Source: Terriglobia bacterium (GTDB lineage Bacteria; Acidobacteriota; Terriglobia; Bryobacterales; UBA6623). Taken from it: 64,000 bases of DNA. The notes below the pieces were generated by a model, which ran no database searches, had not been told where the DNA came from, and was given only the letters and a program-made list of their open reading frames with translations. Shown here in pieces: positions 36,292-45,357 of this stretch. Within the stretch, counting starts at the first letter, position 1. Every line of letters starts with the position of its first letter. Both the position numbers and the translations under genes were made by a program. The DNA lies in the NCBI GenBank assembly GCA_009841225.1, contig VXMF01000009.1, forward strand, positions 159,042-223,041, in the 5' to 3' direction.

Positions 36292-37734
36292 CTAGGGGGC
36301 TACCTCTTCCGAAGTAGAACTCGCAATAGGAGCATCAGCTGCCTTTGAAGCGATGGAGATCTCGAAGCCAACCGGTTCGATGACTCGGAGCTCGCTCCAA
36401 TCGTATAGGGTCCGCTTGATTTGCTCGGAATACTCGCCGTCTGGAAGCGTGCTGAGATACGACTCGTACAGCTCGGCCGCCTCCTTGAATTCTCCCGAAT
36501 CTGTATACACTTCCGCCAGGATGAGGTAGGCCATAGGCCAATCGTCCATTTCGCCAGCATTCTCGATCATCTCGGCCATTGCCTTCGCTTTCGACGACTT
36601 GCCGTTCTTGAGAGCCGCGAAACTGTTGAATAGGCGCAATTTCATGGACCCTGGGGACATCGCTAGGTACCGGTCCGTGAGCGACTCTAGTTCCGTCCAG
36701 TCCTTGTCCTCGACGGCCATGTCGATCAACGCTAGGTACGGCTTCAAGAATTGACCGTCAATCTCAACTGCGCGTTCGAACGCCTCGCGGGCGCTTTCCC
36801 GTTCGCCGAGCCCCACGCGAGCTCTGCCCAGTGCCTCCCAGGCGGCCGCGAACTCCGGATGCAATTCCAGCGCGCGTTCTAAGAGGGGAATCGCCCTTGC
36901 GTAGTCGGGCTCCTCAACAGACCGCAGCAACTTCGCTCCCTTCTCGTATGCCTTCCTAGCCGACTTGGGCGCCGTCAGCGTCGTGAGGCTGACAGGGTCT
37001 CCAGATGCCCCATCAATGCGGCTTAGGACGATTGTGCCGACCCTGGACATCCTCATCGGGCGCGACATGCCCAGCCAAATTTCGCTCGAGCGATAGCCCG
37101 GCAATTCGGCGTATAGCCAGCAGTGCGACAGGTTCATTCTTCCTCGCCCTCCTCCGATACGTGCGCCCGGTGTTCCGAAGAAGGCCATCCGGGCGCTCGC
37201 GTCCGACATGGCCAGCACGGGGTTGCAGCTAGGCTGAAACGAAAAGCGCCCCCGTCTGTCTGTGTAAACCTGCGGGAGCGACCCGCCGCCACAGGAGACT
37301 CGAATGACTACTGGCTCGGGCAGGCCCTCCGCTCCCTCTACGATCACCTTTCCCGCCAGGATGATCGGCAGGAACAAGCGATTGGCGCTGCGATCCCTGA
37401 ATCGAGGCTGACTTCTCTCGTACGACGATGTCGATTGCCGGCGCTGACTGCCCGACGATGAACCGTAAGTGTTGCGGGAGGTCCCGTAGGAGTTGCTGGA
37501 CCTACCGTAAGAACTGCTGGAGGTCCCGTAGCTGCTGCTCGACGTTCCGTAAGAACTGCTGGACGTGCTGCGGGTAGTGCTGGAAGTGCCGCGGCTGCTG
37601 CTGGAGCCGCCGTACGAGCTGCTGGAAGAGGAAGAACTTCCCCCGCGCTGTTGCGACTGGCCAAATACCGTAGGGCCCGAAATCGCTACAGCAACGCTGA
37701 GTAGGCATGTGCCCGCGAATGTAAGTCTACGCAT
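36292..37734 (-). CDS. Exported Ser/Tyr/Gly low-complexity + TPR protein, copy A
   Basis: 480-residue protein in four parts. First is a signal peptide (MRRLTFAGTCLLSVAVAISG, to about residue 26). Second is a low-complexity tract of roughly seven-residue units such as SSSSYGT and SSNSYGT (residues ~30-105). Third is a beta-rich domain with PEPVVIRVSCGGGSLPQVYTD and RRGRFSFQPSCNP (carboxypeptidase-regulatory-like, four cysteines), ending about residue 245. Last is a TPR region (YARAIPLLERALELHPEFAA, WEALGRARVGLGERESAREA). It is a tandem paralogue of 38061-39506. ATG 37734 is chosen; a GTG at 37752 is possible. Function unknown. The TPR part suggests protein binding at the cell surface or in the periplasm. 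Confidence 0.8.
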   Translation of the reverse strand: MRRLTFAGTCLLSVAVAISGPTVFGQSQQRGGSSSSSSSSYGGSSSSRGTSSTTRSTSSSSYGTSSSSYGTSSSSYGRSSNSYGTSRNTYGSSSGSQRRQSTSSYERSQPRFRDRSANRLFLPIILAGKVIVEGAEGLPEPVVIRVSCGGGSLPQVYTDRRGRFSFQPSCNPVLAMSDASARMAFFGTPGARIGGGRGRMNLSHCWLYAELPGYRSSEIWLGMSRPMRMSRVGTIVLSRIDGASGDPVSLTTLTAPKSARKAYEKGAKLLRSVEEPDYARAIPLLERALELHPEFAAAWEALGRARVGLGERESAREAFERAVEIDGQFLKPYLALIDMAVEDKDWTELESLTDRYLAMSPGSMKLRLFNSFAALKNGKSSKAKAMAEMIENAGEMDDWPMAYLILAEVYTDSGEFKEAAELYESYLSTLPDGEYSEQIKRTLYDWSELRVIEPVGFEISIASKAADAPIASSTSEEVAP

Positions 37735-38060
37735 GATCCAATCGTGCTCCACCTCGCCTGCGATGCCCGGGGTGGGAGGGGTTCCAGCCTAGCAGGTCGG
37801 CTATCCGCGCAATCTGCTCGCGGCCGATCCGGCCGGGCTGAATCCTTGGCGCTGGAAAACTGACTTGCACCCGCCGCCACGCCTAGGCTTCACCTATGCA
37901 GGCAGTGTTGTTGACGCATAAGGAACGGATTCCGTTGCGGCAATGCGAGAGATTTCTTCAGGGGATGTAAGTCGGGCGTGCTCCGTGCTGCGTTCGCGCC
38001 ACGGTCTGCCAACGTAGAGGCAGCGCTCCGAACGCATGCGCGCGATCACCGGCCGGGTGA
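37735..38060. other. Duplicated leader region between the tandem paralogues
   Basis: Bases up to about 37940 match the leader of copy B (39507-39712) with conserved blocks including CTGGAAAACTGACTTGCA and GTGTTGTTGACG. The rest is unique. No gene seen. Confidence 0.55.
37924..37936. promoter_or_regulatory. 13-bp palindrome in the copy A leader
   Basis: AACGGA-T-TCCGTT, a perfect inverted repeat whose outer end lies 202 bases from the ATG of copy A. The same palindrome lies at the same distance upstream of copy B. Possible operator. Confidence 0.45.
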
Positions 38061-39506
38061 CTAGGGGGCTACCGCTGCTGACGCGGAACTGGCAATGGGC
38101 ATGCGCTCTGGGTGCGGAGCAGCGGGGAGCCCCACATCAGCTGGGTCGATGACTTGGAGCTCGCTCCAGTCGTATAGCATCCGCTTGACTACCTCGGAAT
38201 ACTGGCCGTTCGGAAGAGTCCTGAGATACGTCTTGTATAGTTTGGCCGCCTCATTGAACTCTCCCCGCCGAGAACGCACCTCGGCCAGAATGAGATAGCT
38301 CATCGGCCAGTTGTCCATTTCGCCAGCATTGCCGATCATCTTGGCCATCGTCTCCGCCTTCGAGAACTTGCCAGTCTTGAGGGCACCAAAACTGTTGTAC
38401 AAGCGGAGCTTCATCGACCCTGGGGAGATCGCTAGGTATCGGTCCGTCAGCGACTCCAGTTCGCTCCAGTCCTTTTCAGCGACGGCCATCTCGATCAACG
38501 GCAGGTACGGCTTTAAGAATCGATCGTCCAGATCTACCGAGCGCTCGAACGCCTCGCGTGCGCTTGCCGTCTCGCCAAGCCCCTGGCGGGCTCTGCCCAG
38601 TGCCTCCCAAGCGGCAGCGAACTCGGGATGCAACTCCAATGCTCGCTCAAGGAGGGGAATCGCCGTTGCGTAGTCGGGCTCGTCGACAGAGCGGAGAGCC
38701 TTCGCTCCTTTCTCGTATGCCTTCCTAGCCCGTGTAGATGCCGTCAGCGTCGTGAAGCTGACGGAGGCTCCGGACGCCCCCTTGATGGGGCTCAGAACAA
38801 TTGTGCCGACATTGTTCCGGCTCATTGGACGCCACATGCCCAGCCAAAGGCGACTCGACTGATAGCCTGGCAATTCGGCATACAGCCAGCAGTCCGACAG
38901 GCTCACTCCGCCCCGCCCTGCTCCAAGCGGGTTTCCTGCCGGCCCTCCGAAGAATGCGCTCCGGACGCTCGCATCCGACATCGCCGGCACGGGGTTACAG
39001 CCAGGCTGAAACGAAAAGCGGCCTCTTCTGTCTGTGTAGGCCTGCGGAAGCGCCTGGCCGCCACAATTGATCCAAACGACTACTGGCTCGGGCGGGCGGG
39101 CGCCACCTTCGATGATCACTATTCCAGCCAAGATGATGGGTAGGTACAGGCGACGCTCGCTGCGCTCCTTCAGCCCACGTACCCGCCTCTGAGACGTCGA
39201 TGACGACCGCCGGCTCTGACCGCCCGACGAGGAGCCGTAGGTGCGGCGGGAAGTTCGGTACGTGTTCCTGGAGGTCCGGTAGGAATTACGGGAGCTTCCG
39301 TAGCTGCTACTCGACGTGCCGTAGGAATTGCTGGAAGTGCTGCGGCTATTGCTAGAGCTGCCATAGCTGCTGCTGGAATTTCCGTAGGAATTGCTGGAGG
39401 ACGAGGAACTGCCGCCGCGCTGTTGCGATTGGCCGAATACCGTATGACCCGAAATCGCTAGCACAACGGTCAGTAGGCATGTGCCCGCGAACGTAAATCT
39501 ACGCAT
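38061..39506 (-). CDS. Exported Ser/Tyr/Gly low-complexity + TPR protein, copy B
   Basis: 481-residue tandem paralogue of 36292-37734, nearly the same length and layout. It has signal peptide MRRFTFAGTCLLTVVLAISG and low-complexity units SSNSYGN, SSSSYGS and SRNSYRT (more Arg than in copy A). The cysteine-containing beta domain has PEPVVVWINCGGQALPQAYTD and RRGRFSFQPGCNP. The TPR region is closely similar (YATAIPLLERALELHPEFAA). Divergence is concentrated in the repeat tract and the last 30 residues, while the TPR region is best kept, which suggests selection on both copies. ATG 39506 is used; a longer frame to 39551 has no better signal. Confidence 0.8.
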   Translation of the reverse strand: MRRFTFAGTCLLTVVLAISGHTVFGQSQQRGGSSSSSSNSYGNSSSSYGSSSNSRSTSSNSYGTSSSSYGSSRNSYRTSRNTYRTSRRTYGSSSGGQSRRSSSTSQRRVRGLKERSERRLYLPIILAGIVIIEGGARPPEPVVVWINCGGQALPQAYTDRRGRFSFQPGCNPVPAMSDASVRSAFFGGPAGNPLGAGRGGVSLSDCWLYAELPGYQSSRLWLGMWRPMSRNNVGTIVLSPIKGASGASVSFTTLTASTRARKAYEKGAKALRSVDEPDYATAIPLLERALELHPEFAAAWEALGRARQGLGETASAREAFERSVDLDDRFLKPYLPLIEMAVAEKDWSELESLTDRYLAISPGSMKLRLYNSFGALKTGKFSKAETMAKMIGNAGEMDNWPMSYLILAEVRSRRGEFNEAAKLYKTYLRTLPNGQYSEVVKRMLYDWSELQVIDPADVGLPAAPHPERMPIASSASAAVAP

Positions 39507-39903
39507 GGTCCAATCGTGCTCGATCTCGCCTGCGATGCCTTGGGTGGGCATGGTCCCGGCCTGACAAGTCGGCTATCCGCACACTCTGCCCAGGGCCGAT
39601 TTGGCCGGGCTGAATTCTTGGTACTGGAAAACTGACTTGCAACTGCCGCCACACCTGCGTGTCACCTGTGCAGGCTGTGTTGTTGACGGCTCAGGAACGG
39701 ATTCCGTTGCAGCGAATCGAAAGGGTCCTTAATCCGCTCCTGATCGTCCGGTTGCGTTGAACGTCAACCCCGGCAGATGTCTCGACGTACCGCGTACTGC
39801 ACCAGCTCTGAAAGAGCTCTTGTCTCATTCCGTTCGCGGGAGCGACCGCGCCACTTGAGCCGAACGAGCGAGCTGAACGCTGGGGGTCCAGGACCGCCCG
39901 GCT
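39507..39903. other. Leader of copy B and divergent gap
   Basis: Bases to about 39712 repeat the leader of copy A. The remaining ~190 bases before the CRTAC1-like gene show no gene. A GC-poor, promoter-like segment is not obvious. Confidence 0.45.
39696..39708. promoter_or_regulatory. 13-bp palindrome in the copy B leader
   Basis: AACGGA-T-TCCGTT, identical to the palindrome at 37924-37936 and also with its outer end 202 bases from the ATG. Confidence 0.45.
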
Positions 39904-41613
39904 ATGGCAAGATTGAGGTTCGTGAGGAAACTACTCGCTGTGGCCGCATTGGCCCTTCTCCGCTGCAGCGACAGCGCCCCCTCGACCGCAAACGAGCAGC
40001 TCCCGCTATTTCGGGAGTCGGCAGCCGAGACCGGACTCGATTTCCATCACTTTCCCGGCGCCACCGGGCGATTCTACCTGCCCGAAATCATGGGACCCGG
40101 CGTCGCATTGCTGGACTTCGACAGCGATGGCGATCTTGACGTCTACCTGCTCCAAGGAGGAATGCTGGACGAAGGTGCGGATCCAACACAATCGCTCTTC
40201 CCCCCAAAGGCCAAGCTTGGCAATCGCCTGTTCGAGAATCGTGTGATCCCAGATGGAGAGCTCTCCTTCGTAGACTCGACGGAAAAGAGCGGGCTTGGGT
40301 TTGAGACGGTCGCCATGGGAGTGGCCGTGGGAGACTTCGACGGCGACTCCGACCCAGACATGTATTTGACGAACCTAGGGCCGAACCTCTTGGTCCGCAA
40401 CAACGGCGATGGCAAGTTTGAAACCGTGGAGGGGCCTCAAGACACGCGCTGGAGCACATCTGCCTCGTTCGTAGACTACGACTCCGATGGAGACCTAGAC
40501 CTGTTCTTCGCAAACTTCGTCGATTTTTCCGTCTCCAACAACAAGGAGTGCTTCGCTCCGACCGGAGAACGCGACTACTGCATCCCGACCGTATATAACC
40601 CCGTGCCGGACCGCCTGTTTCGGAACGATGGCGGAAGCTTTGCGGACGTATCGGTGACTGCGGGCCTGGGAAGCGCCTTCGGCAACGGGCTGGGTGTCAT
40701 CGCAGTTGATCTTGACGACGATGGGCTCACCGACCTTTATGTGGCCAACGACACCACCGAGAACCAGCTCTGGCGAAACGTCGGCGAAGGTCGCTTCGAG
40801 GATCGTGCGATGCAAGTCGGCGCCTCGGTGAACTCGGATGGGCGCGCCGAGGCCGGCATGGGCGTTGTGGCGGCCGACTTCGACGGGGACAGCGACGACG
40901 ATCTCCTAATGACCCACAACGTGCAGGAGACCAACACCCTCTACCTCAACAACGGCAGAGGCCAGTTCACCGATGCAACCAATCGCTTCGGGCTTGGAAA
41001 CTCCAGCATGCCGTATACGGGCTTCGGGATTGCCTGGGAAGATTTCGACCATGACGGCACACTCGACATCTTCATTGCCAACGGAGCAGTGGCCGTGATG
41101 GAAGGCCAGCGAGGAGAGCCGTTCCCTTTCGTCCAACCGAATCTCTTTTACCAAGGAGTCTCTGGTCGGTTCCAAGTGCCCGACGGTGTCGAAGTCTGGG
41201 GAACAGTAGAAGCCAGCACCAGCCGTGGGCTCGCGACAGGCGACTTGGACCTAGACGGAGATCTCGACCTGGTGGTCACCAACTGCAACGGCCCAGTCCG
41301 CCTGTACCTGAACCAGACCGACGGCGATCAATGGCTGCGGATCAAGTTGGAAGGCTCTGGGGCCAACACGTCGGGGCTCGGCTCGCGCGTCGGACTGTGC
41401 CTCGACGATGGCACGTGCATCTGGCAGCGCATCCATCGCGACGGGAGTTATTTGAGTTCGAGCGAACCTGTCGCATACTTCGGGCTCAGAAACAGCGCAG
41501 CGCCTCGTCATATCGATGTCGAGTGGGCCGGTGGCGGCAGGGAACGCTACGCCCTAGAGGCTATAGGGAAGACACTTGCGTTGGTACAGGGAGCGGGCAG
41601 TGCCGTTGATTGA
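39904..41613 (+). CDS. CRTAC1-type FG-GAP/VCBS repeat protein with ASPIC/UnbV domain
   Basis: 569-residue exported protein. The N-terminus LLAVAALALLRCSDSAP looks like a signal, with a cysteine at a weak lipobox. At least seven calcium-loop FG-GAP/VCBS repeats are visible (DFDSDGDLDVYL, DFDGDSDPDMYL, DYDSDGDLDLFF, DLDDDGLTDLYV, DFDGDSDDDLLM, DFDHDGTLDIFI, DLDLDGDLDLVV), forming a propeller. The C-terminal ~100 residues (LRIKLEGSGANTSGLGSRVG ... IDVEWAGGGRERY) are the ASPIC/UnbV domain. Such proteins are abundant in Acidobacteriota and Planctomycetes. Their role is presumed surface binding or adhesion but is not established. Confidence 0.9.
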   Translation: MARLRFVRKLLAVAALALLRCSDSAPSTANEQLPLFRESAAETGLDFHHFPGATGRFYLPEIMGPGVALLDFDSDGDLDVYLLQGGMLDEGADPTQSLFPPKAKLGNRLFENRVIPDGELSFVDSTEKSGLGFETVAMGVAVGDFDGDSDPDMYLTNLGPNLLVRNNGDGKFETVEGPQDTRWSTSASFVDYDSDGDLDLFFANFVDFSVSNNKECFAPTGERDYCIPTVYNPVPDRLFRNDGGSFADVSVTAGLGSAFGNGLGVIAVDLDDDGLTDLYVANDTTENQLWRNVGEGRFEDRAMQVGASVNSDGRAEAGMGVVAADFDGDSDDDLLMTHNVQETNTLYLNNGRGQFTDATNRFGLGNSSMPYTGFGIAWEDFDHDGTLDIFIANGAVAVMEGQRGEPFPFVQPNLFYQGVSGRFQVPDGVEVWGTVEASTSRGLATGDLDLDGDLDLVVTNCNGPVRLYLNQTDGDQWLRIKLEGSGANTSGLGSRVGLCLDDGTCIWQRIHRDGSYLSSSEPVAYFGLRNSAAPRHIDVEWAGGGRERYALEAIGKTLALVQGAGSAVD

Positions 41614-41671
41614 GACCTGAACTGAAGCAGGAAGAGACACTTGACGAATGCCGCGCAATCGTCGGGCCGAA

Positions 41672-41695
41672 GTCATGCATATATGCATACATGAC
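41672..41695. promoter_or_regulatory. Near-palindromic A/T-rich site
   Basis: GTCATG and CATGAC flank a core that contains the perfect 14-base palindrome ATGCATATATGCAT (41675-41688). It lies 58 bases after the CRTAC1-like gene. It could act as a hairpin or protein-binding site; there is no T tract. Confidence 0.35.
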
Positions 41696-41919
41696 AAAAT
41701 CTCTTCGAGATCTTAGAGTATCGGCCCTTGGCTGTTCTTACGCCCAAGAACGGGGAGACACCGCAGACTGAGGCGGACAGCACGATCCTTGTCCGAGCGG
41801 AAAGTTCGGGTCGGGAGATCTGTTGACAGCAAGCGGTTGCCACACTCTTGCCGCTTGGTGCGCTGTAGCGCCTTGCGCCCAAGGGCCCATTGACGAAATC
41901 GTCGATATCAGGCGGCGAC

Positions 41920-41960
41920 AAACGAAAAGCCCGCCCTCGATCCATGGATCGAGGGCGGGC
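41920..41960 (-). terminator. Intrinsic terminator of the receptor at 41986-45357
   Basis: A perfect 15-bp stem GCCCGCCCTCGATCC with a 2-base centre (41929-41960), followed on the minus strand by TTTTCGTTT. It sits 25 bases past the stop codon. Confidence 0.9.
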
Positions 41961-41985
41961 GGAAGCCGCTCTGCGACTGATTCGC

Positions 41986-44900
41986 CTAGAAGATGAACTT
42001 CAGGCCAATCTGCAGGTTGCGGGGCCGGCCAGCGCCGGAGATGATGCCAAAGTTGCGGTTCCCAACCTGCACGTTCGGGAAGGCGAACTGCGGTGTGTTT
42101 GTGACGTTAAACGCCTCCAGGCGGAATTGCACCGAGTACTTCTCGCCCATGCGGAACTGCTTGTAGGCCGAGAAGTCCCACTGCGCCCTGCCCGGCCCAG
42201 TCAAGATGCCCTTGCCGACGTCACCGAACGTGTGCGTCTCGTTCGGCGTGAAGGCTGCTGGGTTCCACCAGCCCGAGGGATCCTGGTTCGGCATGTTGAC
42301 ATCTTGCCCCGGAACCACATTCGGCCGGTCGCCACCGCCGATATTGGCCGGGTTGCCGCGCACGCTGGGCGTCGCCGGAGTCCCGCTGGAGAGGGTCATG
42401 ATCGTGCCTGCCGACCAGCCGCCCAGAAGTGCGTCCGTGACTCCGCCCCAGCCACTGCCGAAACGCTTGCCGCGGCCCCATGGCAGTTCGTAGACAAAGC
42501 TGCCCACGAAGCGGTGTCGCTGGTCGGTCGGGTTCGACCCGCGCTCTCGCGTGAGGTCCAGCACGTCCAGCACTAAGCGAGCACTCTCACCCGGTGAACC
42601 GCCAGACCCAGGAATCGCGCGAATGTCGCCGATCGCATGCGACCACTGATACGACACGATGTAGGTCACGCCCTCGGAGTAGCGCTTCTCCAACTTAGTG
42701 TGGAAGCCGTGATACAGGGTGTTCCAGCGGTTGGAATGGGTATTCTGACGCCCCAAGGTGATGAAGCACAGGCAGCCATCGAAGAACTCTCCAGAATACG
42801 GGTTGCCCGGGAATTCCACATCCCCGCGCACCGCCCACGGCACGAACGTGCGCTTCCATGGGCGGCGCTCGTTGGGGGAGGTGTTGGGTCCGAAGGTCCG
42901 ATCCAGCACAGGGTCGTAAACCGACTCGCCCGGGCGCGGAGCGTTCTCGTCCCAGCGACCCATGACGTGGTTCATCTTGTTCCCGAAGTAACCTACCTCC
43001 CACAACACGTCCGAAAAGAGAGTGTGCTGGATATTGACGTTCCAGTTCTGGGCCATCGGCCAAGGGGGATCCTCGTCCCAAGCCGACATTTCCACGCCGC
43101 GCGCGTTCGATGCCGAGATCGTGCCGGGCGGCAAGCCCTGTCGCATGGATAGGAACGGATCCGCGCGCCCCGTGGTCAGCGTGGCCTTGAAGTGGAACGG
43201 CGGCATCGTCTCCATGAACTCGCCGCCACCCGTGTTGGTGATGTTCCCGTAGAAGATCCCGTAGGCCGCTCGGATCACGGTCTTCTCGCTGATTCGATAG
43301 GCCATGCCGAAGCGGGGCGCGAAGTTGTTGTTGTCGCGGTCGATCAGCGCACGGTCGGCCCGCGAATTGCCCTCGTGGCCAGCGACCCGAATAGTGCCTT
43401 GCGAGCCCCTGCCGCCCCCGCGAGAGAACAAGCCGATACCATCCCTTGTCTCGATCCACGGGGCGTTGTTCTCGTAACGAACCCCAAGGTTCAACGTCAG
43501 CTTCTCGCTGACCTTCCAATCGTCCTGCACGTAGAAGTGGAGGAACGGAGCGCGCATGTTCATGTAGACCGTGTTCGAGCCGAAGATTTCACGCGGGTAA
43601 CCCAGCAGGAAGTCGCCCAGCGCATCGCCGCCGCCGCGGCTCACCGGGGACTGCTCGGTGAAGCGCCCGTCGAAGATGATCGTGCCCATGGTGCGCTGCG
43701 GGTTGTCGATGAAGCTCTGCAGGAAGAAGAGCTGCGCCCCGAACTTGACCGCATGGTTGCCCACTGTCAGCGTGTTGTCGGCCGAGAACTGCCGCGTCTG
43801 TGACTGGATCAGGTTCGGGCGGAAGGTGTTGGTCCCAATCGGATACCAAGGGGACATCGACATCTCGGAGACGCCGCGCAAGTTCTGGTTGAAGCCTTGC
43901 AGCCCGATCTTTGCATTCACGTTGTCAGGGATATCGAGATGCGTTTCGATGTCGGAGTCGATGTAGTTCCAGCCGACTCGGAAGTTGGATACCAGCAGCG
44001 GGCTCCAGACACGGTTCCAGCCCACCACGGCGTTGTTGCTCGTGACGTCGTAGGGGCCGCCGCGGGTGAGCGAGCCGAACTCGGTCGCCGGCAGCCGCGG
44101 CGGATTGTTGACAACCTGCTGCTGGTTGCTCCAGCGAGCGAAGACGTTGTCGGCATTGGTCAGGTTGTGGTCCCAGCGGATGTCCCACTTGTAGAAGTCT
44201 TGGTTGCGGGGCGGCTGGAACGTGAAATTCCGCCTGAAGCCCTCGCGCTGGGGATCCGGCCACCAGTTGCGCATGATGTTGGTGACGGGATCAAACCGGG
44301 ACGCCGGGATTTGATTGTTGTCAAAGGCCTGGCGCGTGTCGCCTTCAAGAGTGAGAGGGTCATGCACCGCACGGTCGTAACCGCTGAAGTCCCCGTTTTT
44401 CATCGCTGGCGTTGGAACACCAGCGACGTAGGTAGCCGTTTCGCGAATGTCTGTCCATTCGGCATCGGCGAAAAGGAATGACTTGTTACGCTTGATCGGG
44501 CCGCCGATGGCGAAGCCATACTGCTTCCTGCCAAACTGCGGCTTCTCTTGCTCGGGATTGGCGAAGTAATGCCTTGCGTCGAGCACTTCGTCGCGCATGA
44601 AATAGAAGCCCGTGCCATGCAGGTCGTTGGTGCCCGATTTGATCGCCAGCGAGATGATGCCCGCGGAGGAGCGGCCGTACTCGGCCGAAAAGCCGTTCGT
44701 GATCACCTTGAACTCGGAAATGGCGTCGACGTTGGGCTTGACGACTTCCTTCTGGCGGCCCTGGGACGCGATCGACTGGTTGTTGTTGTCCATGCCGTCC
44801 ATCAAGAACCCGACCTCGGAGCCGCGCTGGCCGCCGATCGAGACACCCTGGCCGCGCGACGGTGTGACCCCGGCCGAGATCAGGGCGAGCTGAAGATAGT

Positions 44901-45357
44901 CCCGCCCGTTCAACGGGAGGTCAACGATCTGGCGGTTCTCGATCACAGTGCCTGCTGACGCCTCGGTGGTCTGCAGCAGCGGAGCGGCCGCCTCCACCTC
45001 GATGACCTCGGTCACGGCGCCAATCTCTAGGGTGATGTCGAGCTGGCGCGTGTCTCCGATCGACAGAGACACACCGCTGCCGGAATACTGCTTGAAGCCT
45101 TCGGATTCGGCGATGACGATGTATTCGCCAATCCTGAGAGGCGGCGAGCGAAAATTGCCCGTCTCGTTGGACTGGGTGGTGTACTCCGTTCCGGTGGCGA
45201 GGTGCGCAAAGGTCAAGCTCGTGCCGGGTATGACGGCACCCGTGCTATCGGAGACGGTTCCAACGATCAGGGCTGTATCGGCCGCTTGACCGTACAGGAC
45301 GCCGCTGCACAGGAGTGCAGCCAACAGCGTCACCAGCGCTCGATGAACATGATTCAC
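41986..45357 (-). CDS. TonB-dependent receptor, Oar-like, copy 1 of a tandem pair
   Basis: 1123-residue outer-membrane receptor. It has signal peptide VTLLAALLCSGVLYGQ, a carboxypeptidase-regulatory-like domain (ALIVGTVSDSTGAVIPG; ETGNFRSPPLRIGEYIVIAE), and a plug with IVDLPLNGRDYLQLALISAG and FLMDGMDNNNQS. The long barrel ends LQIGLKFIF. The GTG start at 45357 is supported by AGGAGGAAAAG eight bases upstream. It is very similar to the receptor at 45999-49415 from the regulatory domain through the plug, more variable in the barrel loops. No SusD-type lipoprotein is nearby. Ligand unknown. It ends in its own terminator. Confidence 0.93.
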   Translation of the reverse strand: MNHVHRALVTLLAALLCSGVLYGQAADTALIVGTVSDSTGAVIPGTSLTFAHLATGTEYTTQSNETGNFRSPPLRIGEYIVIAESEGFKQYSGSGVSLSIGDTRQLDITLEIGAVTEVIEVEAAAPLLQTTEASAGTVIENRQIVDLPLNGRDYLQLALISAGVTPSRGQGVSIGGQRGSEVGFLMDGMDNNNQSIASQGRQKEVVKPNVDAISEFKVITNGFSAEYGRSSAGIISLAIKSGTNDLHGTGFYFMRDEVLDARHYFANPEQEKPQFGRKQYGFAIGGPIKRNKSFLFADAEWTDIRETATYVAGVPTPAMKNGDFSGYDRAVHDPLTLEGDTRQAFDNNQIPASRFDPVTNIMRNWWPDPQREGFRRNFTFQPPRNQDFYKWDIRWDHNLTNADNVFARWSNQQQVVNNPPRLPATEFGSLTRGGPYDVTSNNAVVGWNRVWSPLLVSNFRVGWNYIDSDIETHLDIPDNVNAKIGLQGFNQNLRGVSEMSMSPWYPIGTNTFRPNLIQSQTRQFSADNTLTVGNHAVKFGAQLFFLQSFIDNPQRTMGTIIFDGRFTEQSPVSRGGGDALGDFLLGYPREIFGSNTVYMNMRAPFLHFYVQDDWKVSEKLTLNLGVRYENNAPWIETRDGIGLFSRGGGRGSQGTIRVAGHEGNSRADRALIDRDNNNFAPRFGMAYRISEKTVIRAAYGIFYGNITNTGGGEFMETMPPFHFKATLTTGRADPFLSMRQGLPPGTISASNARGVEMSAWDEDPPWPMAQNWNVNIQHTLFSDVLWEVGYFGNKMNHVMGRWDENAPRPGESVYDPVLDRTFGPNTSPNERRPWKRTFVPWAVRGDVEFPGNPYSGEFFDGCLCFITLGRQNTHSNRWNTLYHGFHTKLEKRYSEGVTYIVSYQWSHAIGDIRAIPGSGGSPGESARLVLDVLDLTRERGSNPTDQRHRFVGSFVYELPWGRGKRFGSGWGGVTDALLGGWSAGTIMTLSSGTPATPSVRGNPANIGGGDRPNVVPGQDVNMPNQDPSGWWNPAAFTPNETHTFGDVGKGILTGPGRAQWDFSAYKQFRMGEKYSVQFRLEAFNVTNTPQFAFPNVQVGNRNFGIISGAGRPRNLQIGLKFIF

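Larger units (their letters stand above)
41614..41985. other. Convergent intergenic region with palindrome and terminator
   Basis: About 370 bases. It contains the near-palindrome at 41672-41695 and the terminator at 41929-41960. A minus-strand open frame (41673-41945) would run out of the terminator and is not credible as a gene. Confidence 0.5.

Noticed and set aside
41673..41945. 90-codon minus-strand open frame between CRTAC1 gene and receptor
   Set aside because: Starts inside the receptor's terminator and has no ribosome site or domain.
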